DNA of 64,000 nt from Phycisphaerales bacterium (GTDB lineage Bacteria; Planctomycetota; Phycisphaerae; Phycisphaerales; UBA1924): the NCBI GenBank assembly GCA_016709445.1, contig JADJMV010000011.1, positions 124,001 through 188,000 on the forward strand, read 5' to 3'. The notes beneath the pieces are model-generated. The model had not been told where the DNA came from. It ran no database searches and was given only the letters and a program-made list of their open reading frames with translations. This document shows positions 33,144 to 41,701 of this stretch, piece by piece. The position numbers and the translations under genes were made by a program. How positions within the stretch are numbered: the first letter of the stretch is position 1; every line of letters starts with the position of its first letter.

Positions 33144-34271
33144 ATGCCCAAGAAAGTGGTCTATGAGGCGAAAATCGAGCACCTCCAGATCCTCGATGAG
33201 GACGGGCGGCTCGATGCCAAGCTCGCCAAAGACACGCTCACGGACGAACAGGTCGTGTATCTGTATGAGCAGATGTCGACCTGCCGCCAGTTCGATGAAA
33301 TCGCCTTCAAGCTGCAACGCTCGGGCCGGATGGGCACCTACCCGCAGAACAAAGGGCAGGAGGCCAACGCCGTGGGCGCCGGGCTCGCGCTGCAGAAGGG
33401 CAAGGACTGGGTCATCCCCTGCTACCGCGAGAACGCTGCCCTCTTCATGCACGGCCTCCCGATGCACTACGTCCTGCTCCACTGGATGGGCGATGAGCGA
33501 GGAAACCAGATCCCCGAAGGCTGCCTGATGACGCCCCTGTCGATCCCGATCGGCACACACATGCTCCACGCCGTGGGCATCGCCTGGGCCGCGAAGCTCC
33601 GGAAGGAAGACCGCGTCGTTGCCACATTCTTCGGGGACGGCGCCACCAGCGAGGGCGACTTCCACGGTGCGATGAACTTCGCGAGCGTGCTCCAGGCCCC
33701 CGTCATCTTCTACTGCCAGAATAATCAGTGGGCCATCAGCGTGCCCCGCGAGTTGCAGATGAACTCCGCCACCGTGGCGCAGAAGGCCCTCGCCTACGAC
33801 ATCCCCACGATTCAGATCGACGGCAACGACATCTTCGCGACCTACAAGGCCACCACGGACGCGGCCGCCCGGGCCCGCCAGGGCGGTGGGCCCAGCTTTA
33901 TCGAGGCGGTCACCTACCGCCTCGGTGACCACACCACAGCCGACGACGCCCGCCGGTATCGCGAGCAGTCCGAGGTCGATGCGTGGCTCTCCAAGGACCC
34001 CCTCATCCGAACCCGCAAGTACATGGAGAGCAAGGGACTCTGGGACGACAAGCGCCAGAAGGCGCTCGAGGAGCGTCTGAGCCGGATCGTCGACGAGGTG
34101 GTGAAGACCGCGCTCGAGATCGAGAATCCGTCGCCCGCCGATTTCTTCAATTCCATGTTCGCCGAACTCCCGCCCGATCTCGCCCGTCAGCGCGACACCA
34201 TGCGGACGAGCAGCCTCGGGCTCGACCCCGACCAGGCCGGCCTGCGGTCGACCCCCGAGGGCGTGCGGTAG
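33144..34271 (+). CDS. pdhA: 2-oxoacid (pyruvate) dehydrogenase E1 alpha subunit
   Basis: ThDP-dependent decarboxylase subunit of the pyruvate or branched-chain 2-oxoacid dehydrogenase complex. The 375 residues show GRMGTYPQNKGQEA, VIPCYRENAALFMHG, the ThDP motif GDGATSEGDFHGAMNF (about 165-180) with NNQWAISVP, and the phosphorylation-loop-like YRLGDHTTADDARRYR. Overall it resembles bacterial PdhA. The neighbouring leucine and acyl-CoA degradation genes make a branched-chain substrate an open alternative. First gene of a unit: E1 alpha, E1 beta, a small membrane protein, E2. No E3 lies in the window. Confidence 0.85.
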   Translation: MPKKVVYEAKIEHLQILDEDGRLDAKLAKDTLTDEQVVYLYEQMSTCRQFDEIAFKLQRSGRMGTYPQNKGQEANAVGAGLALQKGKDWVIPCYRENAALFMHGLPMHYVLLHWMGDERGNQIPEGCLMTPLSIPIGTHMLHAVGIAWAAKLRKEDRVVATFFGDGATSEGDFHGAMNFASVLQAPVIFYCQNNQWAISVPRELQMNSATVAQKALAYDIPTIQIDGNDIFATYKATTDAAARARQGGGPSFIEAVTYRLGDHTTADDARRYREQSEVDAWLSKDPLIRTRKYMESKGLWDDKRQKALEERLSRIVDEVVKTALEIENPSPADFFNSMFAELPPDLARQRDTMRTSSLGLDPDQAGLRSTPEGVR

Positions 34272-34330
34272 GCCCGCCCGCCATCCGTGACCCCGCAGGA
34301 CCAGGAACCGAGCCCGCAACGGAGACCCGA

Positions 34331-35305
34331 ATGGCCCAGCTCACGCTCGTACAAGCAATCAACTCCGCGCTCGCCTCCGAGATGGAGCGAGACGACCGCG
34401 TCGTGCTGCTCGGCGAGGACGTCGGTGTCAACGGCGGCGTGTTCCGCGTCACCGAAGGGCTCCAGGCCCGCTTCGGACGCGACCGCGTCGTCGACACCCC
34501 GCTCGACGAATCCGGCATCATGGGCGCCGCGGTCGGGCTCGCCATCGCCGGGATGCGCCCCGTGCCAGAGATCCAGTTCGACGGCTTCCTCGGACCCGCG
34601 TACGACCAGCTCGTCAATCATGCGGCCCGAATGCGCACCCGCACCCGCGGCGCGATCACCATCCCGCTCACCGTCCGGGTCCCCGTGGGCGGCGGCATCC
34701 ACGCCCCCGAGCTGCATTCGGATTCACCCGAGGCGATCTATACCCATTCGCCCGGTCTCAAGGTCGTCATGCCCTGCACGCCCTACGACGCCAAGGGCCT
34801 CCTGCTGGCCGCCATCCGCGATCCCGACCCCGTGATCTTCTTCGAGCCCAAGCGTGTGTACCGCAGCTTCCGCGAAGAAGTGCCGGACGAGGACTACACC
34901 ATCCCGATCGGGCAGGCCAAGATTGTGAGCGAGGGCGAGGACATCACCGTGGTGACCTGGGGTGCGCCGGTGTTCCAGTGTCTCGCCGCCCTCGACAATC
35001 TTCCCGAGGATGTCAGCGTGGAGCTCATCGATCTGCGCACCGTCGACCCGATCGATATCGACTGCATTACGGAGAGTGTGCGTAAGACCGGCCGGTGCGT
35101 GGTCGTCCATGAGGCCCCGAAGACAGTCGGTCTCGGCGCCGAGATCAGTTCGCTCATCCAGGAACACTGCTTCCTGCACCTCCAGGCGCCGGTCCAGCGT
35201 TGCACCGGTTTCGACACCATCATGCCGTACTACAAGCTCGAGCTCGAGTATCTCCCCGAGGCGCCCCGTATCCAGAAATCCATCGAAGAATGCCTGGCGT
35301 ATTGA
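34331..35305 (+). CDS. pdhB: 2-oxoacid (pyruvate) dehydrogenase E1 beta subunit
   Basis: Partner of E1 alpha; the heterotetramer decarboxylates the 2-oxoacid and acylates the lipoyl group of E2. The 324-residue protein begins MAQLTLVQAINSALASEM, with LLGEDVGVNGGVFRVTEGL, TPLDESGIMGAAVGLA, PEIQFDGFLGPAYDQ and the C-terminal transketolase-like domain (DLRTVDPIDIDCI, VVHEAPKTVGLGAEI). ATG 34331 is chosen by homology; GGAGACCCGA lies just upstream. Normal length. The gap from E1 alpha is 59 bases. Confidence 0.9.
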   Translation: MAQLTLVQAINSALASEMERDDRVVLLGEDVGVNGGVFRVTEGLQARFGRDRVVDTPLDESGIMGAAVGLAIAGMRPVPEIQFDGFLGPAYDQLVNHAARMRTRTRGAITIPLTVRVPVGGGIHAPELHSDSPEAIYTHSPGLKVVMPCTPYDAKGLLLAAIRDPDPVIFFEPKRVYRSFREEVPDEDYTIPIGQAKIVSEGEDITVVTWGAPVFQCLAALDNLPEDVSVELIDLRTVDPIDIDCITESVRKTGRCVVVHEAPKTVGLGAEISSLIQEHCFLHLQAPVQRCTGFDTIMPYYKLELEYLPEAPRIQKSIEECLAY

Positions 35306-35340
35306 CATTGCCGCAGCCCGGCCCGCTCGCCCCGGCCTCC

Positions 35341-35487
35341 ATGAACCAGTTCTCCGCTCCGATCGGGAGTGACATAGCGAAGTGGGCAGACAGTCCGGAG
35401 AAGCTCGCACTGGTCTGGTTGGTGGGCGGGGCTCTCCTCATCGCGGTGCTGGTGCTGCTGATCAAGATGAAGAACGACAAGGACTGA
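35341..35487 (+). CDS. 48-residue single-helix membrane protein within the dehydrogenase operon
   Basis: Opens at ATG 35341 and ends at 35487, 7 bases before the E2 gene, and so is probably co-translated with it. The sequence has a short soluble head (SAPIGSDIAKWADSPEKLAL), one membrane helix (VWLVGGALLIAVLVLLI) and a charged tail (KMKNDKD). No family is recognised. It could tether or regulate the complex at the membrane, which is conjecture. Too small for certainty, but the placement and clean topology support a real gene. Confidence 0.5.
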   Translation: MNQFSAPIGSDIAKWADSPEKLALVWLVGGALLIAVLVLLIKMKNDKD

Positions 35488-35494
35488 ACGAACC

Positions 35495-36904
35495 ATGGCG
35501 CATGCAAAGTCGACCAATCCGAACGAGTTCATCCTCCCCGACCTCGGCGAGGGCGTGCACGAGGCCGAACTCATCAAGTGGCGTGTCCAGGTAGGCCAGC
35601 CGGTGAAGGAGTATGACATCCTCGCCGAGATGGAGACCGACAAGGCCCTGGTCGAAGTCCCCAGCCCCCGCTCCGGTGTGATCAGCGCCCTCCACGGCAA
35701 GGAGGGGGAAATCCTCAAGGTCGGCGCCGTCCTGGTCGTGTATGAGAGCGATGGCCAGGAACCGCCGACGAAGGCGGCTCCCGTCGCCACGCACAAGCCC
35801 ACACCCCGGGCGCCCGAGTCCCCCGAAGAGCGCGAAGACGCCGGGACAGTTGTCGGCAAGGTCGGCGGCGATCTCGCCGGCGTCTCCGCCGCCGACGGCA
35901 AGGCTCTCGCGACCCCCGCAGTCCGGCGCCTTGCCCGCGACCTCGGCGTGGATATCAATCGCGTCGAGGGGTCCGGTATCGGCCGACGCGTGACAGAAAG
36001 AGATGTCCGCCTCGCTGCCTCCGGCGCCGAGTCGGGCGCGGCGCCGGCCACCACAGCACCCGCCGCACCGAGGCCCTCTGGCACCGCACCCGCCGCCGCT
36101 CCTGCTCCGCGTCCGACCCCCATGGCGGCCTCTGCCTCTCCCGCACCCGCCGCCCCGTCCGGGTCGCCGGCGCCCAACCAGACCGCAGCGATTCCGCCCG
36201 GCGCAGATTTCGCCAAGGTTCCCTTCCGGGGCGTCCGACGCACCATCGCGGGGCGTCTCCGACAGAGCGTCGACACCGCCGTGCATTTCACCGTCATGGA
36301 CGAGGCCGACGTATCCGACCTCGACGGGCTCCGCAAGAAACTCGCCGCCGCGAGTGGCGAGAAGGTGAGCTTCCTGCCCTTCGTCTGCTCCGCCGTCGCC
36401 CGCGCCCTTACCGAGCAGTTCGGCGTGCTCAACGCCACGGTCGACGATACCGCCGAAGAGATCACCCAGCACCGTTCTGTCCACCTTGGTATCGCGACGG
36501 ACACCGAGAGCGGGCTCATGGTCCCGGTGATCCGCGACGCCGAGCGGCTCGGGGTGCTGGAGATCGGCCGCCACATCGCGGCCATCGCCGCCGCGGCCCG
36601 CAACCGCTCGATCCCCCGCGAGCAGCTCATGGGCTCGACATTCACCATCAGCAATGTCGGGAGCTATGCCGGTCGTTTCGCCACGCCCGTGATCAATTAC
36701 CCGGAGGTGGGGATTTTGGCCGCGGGCCGCGTCCGCGAGGGCATGGTCGTGGGCAAGGGCGGATGGTTCCGAGTGGGCAAGCTGCTGCCGCTCAGCCTCG
36801 CGTGCGACCACCGCGTCGTCGACGGCGCGACCGGCGCCCTCTGCCTCGCCAGGATCGTCGAACTGCTCCAGAATCCCGAGCAGCTGCTCGCACCAGCCCG
36901 GTAG
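35495..36904 (+). CDS. pdhC: Dihydrolipoamide acyltransferase (E2) of the 2-oxoacid dehydrogenase complex
   Basis: E2 core subunit that transfers the acyl group from lipoamide to CoA. The 469 residues contain one lipoyl domain with the modified Lys at about 50 (EMETDKALVEV), a peripheral-subunit-binding domain (ATPAVRRLARDLGVDINRVEGSG, about 130-165), a long Ala/Pro linker (175-235) and the catalytic domain with RRTIAGRLRQSV, FTISNVGSYAG and the active-site His in CDHRVVDGATG (about 439). A single lipoyl domain is usual for PDH and branched-chain E2 in many bacteria. The stop is 10 bases from the end of the convergent hotdog gene. Confidence 0.92.
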   Translation: MAHAKSTNPNEFILPDLGEGVHEAELIKWRVQVGQPVKEYDILAEMETDKALVEVPSPRSGVISALHGKEGEILKVGAVLVVYESDGQEPPTKAAPVATHKPTPRAPESPEEREDAGTVVGKVGGDLAGVSAADGKALATPAVRRLARDLGVDINRVEGSGIGRRVTERDVRLAASGAESGAAPATTAPAAPRPSGTAPAAAPAPRPTPMAASASPAPAAPSGSPAPNQTAAIPPGADFAKVPFRGVRRTIAGRLRQSVDTAVHFTVMDEADVSDLDGLRKKLAAASGEKVSFLPFVCSAVARALTEQFGVLNATVDDTAEEITQHRSVHLGIATDTESGLMVPVIRDAERLGVLEIGRHIAAIAAAARNRSIPREQLMGSTFTISNVGSYAGRFATPVINYPEVGILAAGRVREGMVVGKGGWFRVGKLLPLSLACDHRVVDGATGALCLARIVELLQNPEQLLAPAR

Positions 36905-36913
36905 CGATGTCGG

Positions 36914-37426
36914 CTACTTAAGGCGGCCCTTGCTGCGCTGCTGGCTCTTGGGCGTCACGTGGAACGTGGCCTGGCACCGGCCGACCCGCCGCTCCTTCGA
37001 GCCCGGCTTGGTGATCGCCTGCACGATCTCCATGTCGATCGTCGTGTTGAACTCCTCGCCCGACTGGACGAGGGCCTCGATATCGTCGCGCGGCGTGATG
37101 CGGTACACCGCCGGCCCGAGGCAGGGGCGCAGGAACTGGTACTCGAGGTGCTTGCACACGACGGTGTAGTCGCCGCCGCAGATCCCGAAGACGTAGCTCC
37201 CCCCCGCGATCTCCGAGTTGCCGAGCAGCGCGGCGCCGGCCATCGCGTTGTACCAATTGCGGTTGAAGCGGCGGAAGGGCAGCACCGCCTGGAACGTCTT
37301 GGCGTCCAGCCGCTTCATCTTGATGCCCGAGTGGAACGCGTAGGGCAGCCAAATCATCGAGCACACCCGGTGCCAGAAGTTGTTCCGGGTGCTCAGGCGG
37401 CTCACGAACGCCTCCGCTCGCTCCAT
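36914..37426 (-). CDS. Hotdog-fold protein, DUF4442-like (possible thioesterase)
   Basis: About 170 residues matching the pattern of free-standing hotdog proteins of the DUF4442 type: FWHRVCSMIWLPYAFHSGIKMKRLD, FNRNWYNAMAGAALLGNSEIAGG and YRITPRDDIEALVQSGEEFNTTIDMEI. Such proteins are related to acyl-CoA thioesterases, but activity is not shown. ATG 37426 is favoured by AAAGAGGA upstream; a proline-rich extension in the same frame, starting at GTG or ATG codons up to 37723, would overlap the next gene. Followed on the other strand by the E2 gene. Confidence 0.7.
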   Translation of the reverse strand: MERAEAFVSRLSTRNNFWHRVCSMIWLPYAFHSGIKMKRLDAKTFQAVLPFRRFNRNWYNAMAGAALLGNSEIAGGSYVFGICGGDYTVVCKHLEYQFLRPCLGPAVYRITPRDDIEALVQSGEEFNTTIDMEIVQAITKPGSKERRVGRCQATFHVTPKSQQRSKGRLK

Positions 37427-37617
37427 CAGTGTCCTCTTTCGGCGTTTGCCCCGGCCGCGGGTGCCCCGCGCCCGGCCCCCGCTGGGCGTGGCCGCGTCGA
37501 CCACCTCCTCGGGCTGAGGATCGGCCTGTGGTGGTTCGGGTGTCGCGGCTTGCGTTGGGCTCACGGATGCTGCCTCGGCGGATTGTACGCCCTGACCAGA
37601 CCGTCCCACGGCCGGGC

Positions 37618-38607
37618 TCAAGCCCGGGGAACCTCCCCCGGCGTCAGGTCGAACCAGCCCTTGCCGTTCGGAGACACGGTCTGGATCGGAGACCCGGGTT
37701 CGTGGTCGAGCACCAGGGTCCACCCAAGCCTGGAGGCGGCCTCGAGGAACCAGTGCCGCGAGACCATGCTCGTGTAGGGCTCCACGTCGTAGGAGAGGCT
37801 ATACGCGGCCCCCAGGTGCCACACGGTCGGCATGACATCCGGGGTGAAGACCACCGTCCGACCCTCGACGTCTGTGAATCCAATGGCCTGCTGGCCCCAG
37901 GTGTGCCCGGGCACCAGCACCACCCACACGCCCGGCTCGGTCTCCATCCGCCGGAGTTCGGTCGAGATCCTGGGGACCTCATCCCGGTGGGGAGTGATCC
38001 CCGGCGCAAATGGTGGTACGGAGTCCACGAGCCGGAGCCGGGGCTCGATGGGGAGCAAGTGGTCACGGTAATAGGTCCGAGTCATCACCGAACTGTTCGC
38101 CAGGGCATCGGCCCACTCGCGGGCCTGCGTCCAGACGACGGCGTTCTGGAACGTCAGTCTGATCTCCGATGCATCCCCGGAAGCCTGGCCCGGGCCGGCA
38201 ACCCAATCCGCGCTCTCGCCGGGCCGGCACCGCCTCGTGAGCCCGCCCGCGTGGTCAAAGTGCAGGTGCGTCACGACCACCGCGTCGATCTCATCGGGCT
38301 CGACCCCCACCTCCGCGAGTGCCGTCTCTACCGTTCGCCCGTCGAGGCCGAAGATGTCTCGCATCTTCGCGTCGAGCTTATCACCCGTACCGGACTCGAT
38401 GAGCACGCGCCGGGGCCTGCCGAGCTTGGGATCCGGCCGCTCGCTCTCCAGCAGCAGGCAGTTGTGACGGAGGGCGATGCGGTGGCGATCGTCGGGGGTC
38501 GCGTGCCGGGTCCACACCGACCGGGGGATCAAGCCAAACATCGAGCCGCCGTCGAGCAAGAGCCTCCCGGCGTCGAGCAGACGCCAGCGGTAGCGGGTGT
38601 CCTTCAT
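37618..38607 (-). CDS. MBL-fold metallo-hydrolase
   Basis: A 329-residue metallo-beta-lactamase-fold hydrolase. The metal signature THLHFDHAGG is near 112-121, with further ligands in VPGHTWGQQAIGF, FTPDVMPT and LDHEPG near the C-terminus. The substrate is unknown; the group includes lactonases and other hydrolases. ATG at 38607 is chosen as the first Met before the conserved start (RYRWRLLDAGRLLLDGGSMFG). No signal peptide, so cytoplasmic. Confidence 0.85.
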   Translation of the reverse strand: MKDTRYRWRLLDAGRLLLDGGSMFGLIPRSVWTRHATPDDRHRIALRHNCLLLESERPDPKLGRPRRVLIESGTGDKLDAKMRDIFGLDGRTVETALAEVGVEPDEIDAVVVTHLHFDHAGGLTRRCRPGESADWVAGPGQASGDASEIRLTFQNAVVWTQAREWADALANSSVMTRTYYRDHLLPIEPRLRLVDSVPPFAPGITPHRDEVPRISTELRRMETEPGVWVVLVPGHTWGQQAIGFTDVEGRTVVFTPDVMPTVWHLGAAYSLSYDVEPYTSMVSRHWFLEAASRLGWTLVLDHEPGSPIQTVSPNGKGWFDLTPGEVPRA

Positions 38608-38633
38608 GTCCCGATCGTACCGCCCGGAAGGGT

Positions 38634-39540
38634 CTAACGCCCGGGGGGGGAGGGCTGGCCGAGGCCCGAGCCGACGATGCCGCCCGAGCTGAAACGAAAG
38701 AACTCGAACGAGGCCTCGGATTTCCGGCTGCTCCCCGGGCAGATCGCGCCGATCCCGGCTTGAACCTCGGCGAAGTCGGCCGAGAGCGGCGGGCCCACCG
38801 GCCACCACGATCGTCCATCCACGCTCACAGAGCACTCATAGGTTCGGCCGTGCCTCGCGATCTTCATCCACACCGTGTCGCCGATCGTGTTCGGATACTC
38901 CTCCGAGAACGTCTCTCCGCCGAGCTCGCGGATGACCTGCCACCGCCGCCCGCCGTCGAACACGTTGGCGAGCCGGATGTAATTGTTGTGGTCCTGCCAC
39001 GCGGTAATGAACACCTGCTCGAAGTTCTGCCGGACCTGGAAATTGACCCGTGTCGCGGCCTCGAAGTCGCCGGGAGGCACCGCCTGCAGGAACAGGTTCT
39101 TGATGTCGAATCGCGACTGCCACACGTTGCCCTGCTGGGGTGTGATGAAGAGATTGCCCCCGCCCATCCGCCATGCGCCCTGGTCCTCGTTCACGATGGT
39201 CCAACGGTCACGGTCGATGGTCTTCCCCTCGAACTCGTCGTTCCCAGCCGCGAGCGGACCCTGTGCCCCGGACGGCAATCGCATCGAGAGCGTTGTGGGA
39301 CCGTCCACCTCGACGCGGATACCGAACTTCGGGTCCTCGACGAACCGCATCCGGTCGACCGCGATCTGCCGCGGATCACCGCCCGAGAGCTGCTGGTGCG
39401 TGTGGTAGACCATGAAAAACTCCCGACCGTCGGGCGAGCTGACGACCGAGTTGTGACCCGGCCCGGAGACCACCGGAGTCCGGGTGAGAATCGGCGAGCC
39501 GAGCGGCTTGACCCACGGTCCGCGGGGCGAATCCGCCAGC
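38634..39540 (-). CDS. GH43-family glycoside hydrolase, C-terminal part of a frameshifted gene
   Basis: Continues the propeller with LADSPRGPWVKPLGSPIL, GPGHNSVVSSPDGREFFMVYHTH and IAVDRMRF. A beta-sandwich (GH43 C2-like) domain follows: IDRDRWTIVNEDQGAWRMGGG, FLQAVPPGDFEAATRVNFQ, QDHNNYIRLANVF, KIARHGRTYECSVS. Removing one G near 39535-39545 would join it to the N-terminal part as YSVGYA-ADSPRGPW. The full protein would be about 538 residues, normal for GH43 with a C2 domain. Either a sequencing indel or a recent pseudogene. Confidence 0.75.
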
Positions 39541-40251
39541 ATACCCGACCGAGTATGCCGGCATGTCGTACCCCGGGCCGGAGTAGAAAAGGATGTACTT
39601 GTCGCCACGGCGCATCACGTACGGGCCCTCGTTCCATTTTTGCTCCCACTCCTGGGACGGATCGATGCACAGCACCGCGTCGCCCGCCACCTTGGTCAGA
39701 GACTTGTCCAGAGGCACCATCGAGACGCTGCCATTGGAGTAGTAGAGGTATCCCTTCCCATCGCGGTCGATGAATACCTGGCCGTCGATCACCATGTCGC
39801 CCGGGTCCCAGATCGGTGCGGCGACATCCTTGAACGGCCCGAGCGGGCTGGAGGACTCCGCGACACAGATCCGCTGCGCCCTCGCGCTCCCGGCGGGGAC
39901 GTCGGCCGGCTGCGCGTTGTAGTACATCAGGTACCGATTGCCGGCCTTGACGACGCACGGCGCCCAATAGTCCCGCTGCCCCCAGCTCTGGTCAGTCTTC
40001 CGGAGTGCCATCCCCCGCTGCTGCCAGTGCACCAGATCCTTGGAGGACCACACCTGGAATCCCATCGAGGGCGCCGAGGTCGCATACATGTAGTAGACGC
40101 CGCCGTCGAGCAGCACGTCCGGGTCGGCCCCAGCGACGTCGGTCGGGTTGGCGAACGAATTTACTCGTGTCTCCGGCGCAACCTGCCCACTCGCAGGTCC
40201 GGCCAGCACACAAGCCCATGCAACGCAACAAACCACGCGGAATCCGGTCAT
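39376..40251 (-). CDS. GH43-family glycoside hydrolase, N-terminal part of a frameshifted gene
   Basis: Begins with a Sec signal peptide (VVCCVAWACVLAGPASG) followed by a five-bladed GH43 propeller: the base Asp in GADPDVLLDGGVYYMYA, the pKa-modulating Asp in DGQVFIDRDGKGYLYYSNG and the acid Glu in KWNEGPYVMRRGDKYILFYS. Family homology stops at YSVGYAG (about 39545); the following residues are out-of-frame noise to 39376. The true continuation is in the frame read at 38634-39540. GGGAGGA precedes the ATG. Likely an exported arabinan- or xylan-degrading enzyme. Confidence 0.8.
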   Translation of the reverse strand: MTGFRVVCCVAWACVLAGPASGQVAPETRVNSFANPTDVAGADPDVLLDGGVYYMYATSAPSMGFQVWSSKDLVHWQQRGMALRKTDQSWGQRDYWAPCVVKAGNRYLMYYNAQPADVPAGSARAQRICVAESSSPLGPFKDVAAPIWDPGDMVIDGQVFIDRDGKGYLYYSNGSVSMVPLDKSLTKVAGDAVLCIDPSQEWEQKWNEGPYVMRRGDKYILFYSGPGYDMPAYSVGYAGGFAPRTVGQAARLADSHPDSGGLRAGSQLGRQLARRSGVFHGLPHAPAALGR

Positions 40252-40269
40252 TGGAGATCCTCCCGCCGC

Positions 40270-40279
40270 AGTGTATCAT
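40270..40279. promoter_or_regulatory. Overlapping divergent -10 elements
   Basis: The short gap between the GH43 gene (minus) and GNAT gene (plus) contains AGTGTATCAT. TATCAT (40274-40279) reads as a -10 on the plus strand, and TACACT (complement of 40270-40275) as a -10 on the minus strand. No good -35 elements were found. Confidence 0.3.
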
Positions 40280-40317
40280 CCGCGGCTTCCGCCCCGCGTC
40301 CGGGCTCGGAGTTCCCC

Positions 40318-41134
40318 ATGCACCCGCTCGAGCCGATCCAGGTGGCCCGCGTCAATGAGACACGCCAGATGTGCGCGCTCCGAGAACTTGCCCACGAGGC
40401 CGAGCCCCTCTCGGGCGGCTGGATGGCATTCTCGCCCGGCGTGCCGTGGATCTGCCACGCGACGGGGCTGGCCGCTCGGGACCGATCTCTCCGAACAGGA
40501 CCTTGGCATCCTCGAGTCCTTTTATGCGGATCGGGGCGTCACACCCAGGCTCGAACTCACCGTATTCGTTCCCGAGGACACGCTGCGACTCCTCGGTTCG
40601 CGGGGCTACCTCGTTGAGCACTTCGAGACGGTCCTCGCCCGTCCGCTCGATGAAGGGCTCGACATGGCGGACCTGCTCCCCCGCGGCTGGCCGCCGGGAG
40701 TGGAGATTCGCCGAACCGACCCGGCCGACGAAAGGGCCTGCCGCCAACACTCGAGCCTCGTCGGCTCGGGATTCCAGACCGAGCCGCTCTCAGAAGCCAT
40801 GATCGACATGGGAGTCCGGGCCATCCGGCACCCACGCTCGGTGGCATTTATGGCGTTCGTGGAGAACCAACCTGTCGCGGGCTGCGGCATGGAGGTCTGC
40901 GATTGTGTCGGCACGCGTGCCTGCTCGCTCTGGGGCACCACGGTCCTCGAGCCCTTCCGTCGGCGCGGCATCCAACAGGCTCTGATTTCCGCGAGACTGG
41001 CGCACGGGATTTCCGAGGGGTGCCGTCTGGCGATGATCGAGAGCAAGCCCGGCATCCCGACCGAGCGCAACGCTGCGCGTCTGGGCTTCACACCGGCGTA
41101 CACCCGCGTCTGCATGGCGGGCCGCCTTCAGTAG
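40318..41134 (+). pseudogene. GNAT-family N-acetyltransferase, interrupted by a frameshift
   Basis: ATG 40318 opens MHPLEPIQVARVNETRQMCALREL, which reads well to HATGLAA (about 40473). The family sequence then continues one base out of phase as LGTDLSEQDLGILESFYADRG to the TAG at 41132-41134. The later part carries the GNAT core: AFVENQPVAGCGMEVCD, LWGTTVLEPFRRRGIQQALISARLAHG (acetyl-CoA-binding loop) and ESKPGIPTERNAARLGFTPAY. Deleting one base near 40471-40480 would give a protein of about 270 residues. Substrate unknown. Its stop overlaps the end of the convergent deaminase gene. Confidence 0.7.
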
Positions 41135-41619
41135 GCTCGCCCGCCCGAGCGGTCCCACTCCTGGAAGAGTCTGACGCAATCCTCTCGCATCACGCCAGGA
41201 ATCACCCGGACGTGGCTCCCCCCACCCTCGTAGAGCCGCTCGATCGGTAGCCGCAATTCTCGGAAGCCTGCCGCCTCGGCATCGGCGATGCGTGCGCCGA
41301 ACGCCACGGCGTCCAGATTGGCCCAGTGGATGGCCGACGCACACATCGGGCATGGCTCGCAGGTGGTGTACATCTCGCAGCCCGCGAAGTCGATCTTCTG
41401 GAGCACCCGCCCCGCCTCGCGGATGCACACCACCTCGGCGTGGGCCGAGGGATCGGTCCACGCCCACACGTGGTTGTGCCCGCGGGCGACCACCTCGCCA
41501 GCCCGCACGATGACCGCCCCGAAGGGAGACTGCCCGGCCGCGATCCCCGACCGGGCTTCCTCGATCGCCAGCGACATGAACCGTCGGATCGCGTCCGTCA
41601 TGCGGGTGTCCTCGCTCAC
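41128..41619 (-). CDS. Nucleoside deaminase (guanine/cytidine deaminase superfamily)
   Basis: A 163-residue Zn-dependent deaminase. The catalytic HAE is in PSAHAEVVCIREA and the zinc cysteines in CEPCPMCASAIHWANL; SPFGAVIVRAGEVVARG binds substrate. Residues LRLPIERLYEG are more like guanine deaminase-type proteins than tRNA adenosine deaminase TadA, but specificity is uncertain. Start GTG 41619, or the Met at 41601, which has GCGAGGA upstream and may be the better choice. Convergent with and overlapping the GNAT gene by a few bases. Confidence 0.85.
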   Translation of the reverse strand: MSEDTRMTDAIRRFMSLAIEEARSGIAAGQSPFGAVIVRAGEVVARGHNHVWAWTDPSAHAEVVCIREAGRVLQKIDFAGCEMYTTCEPCPMCASAIHWANLDAVAFGARIADAEAAGFRELRLPIERLYEGGGSHVRVIPGVMREDCVRLFQEWDRSGGRAY

Positions 41620-41701
41620 CGTCCGACCTGCCGGCGCCGAAAGCTCGGCCTTGCGAGTCTACGCGACGGCCGCCCGGGCCGCACCCTCCGCCCCTGAGCT
41701 T

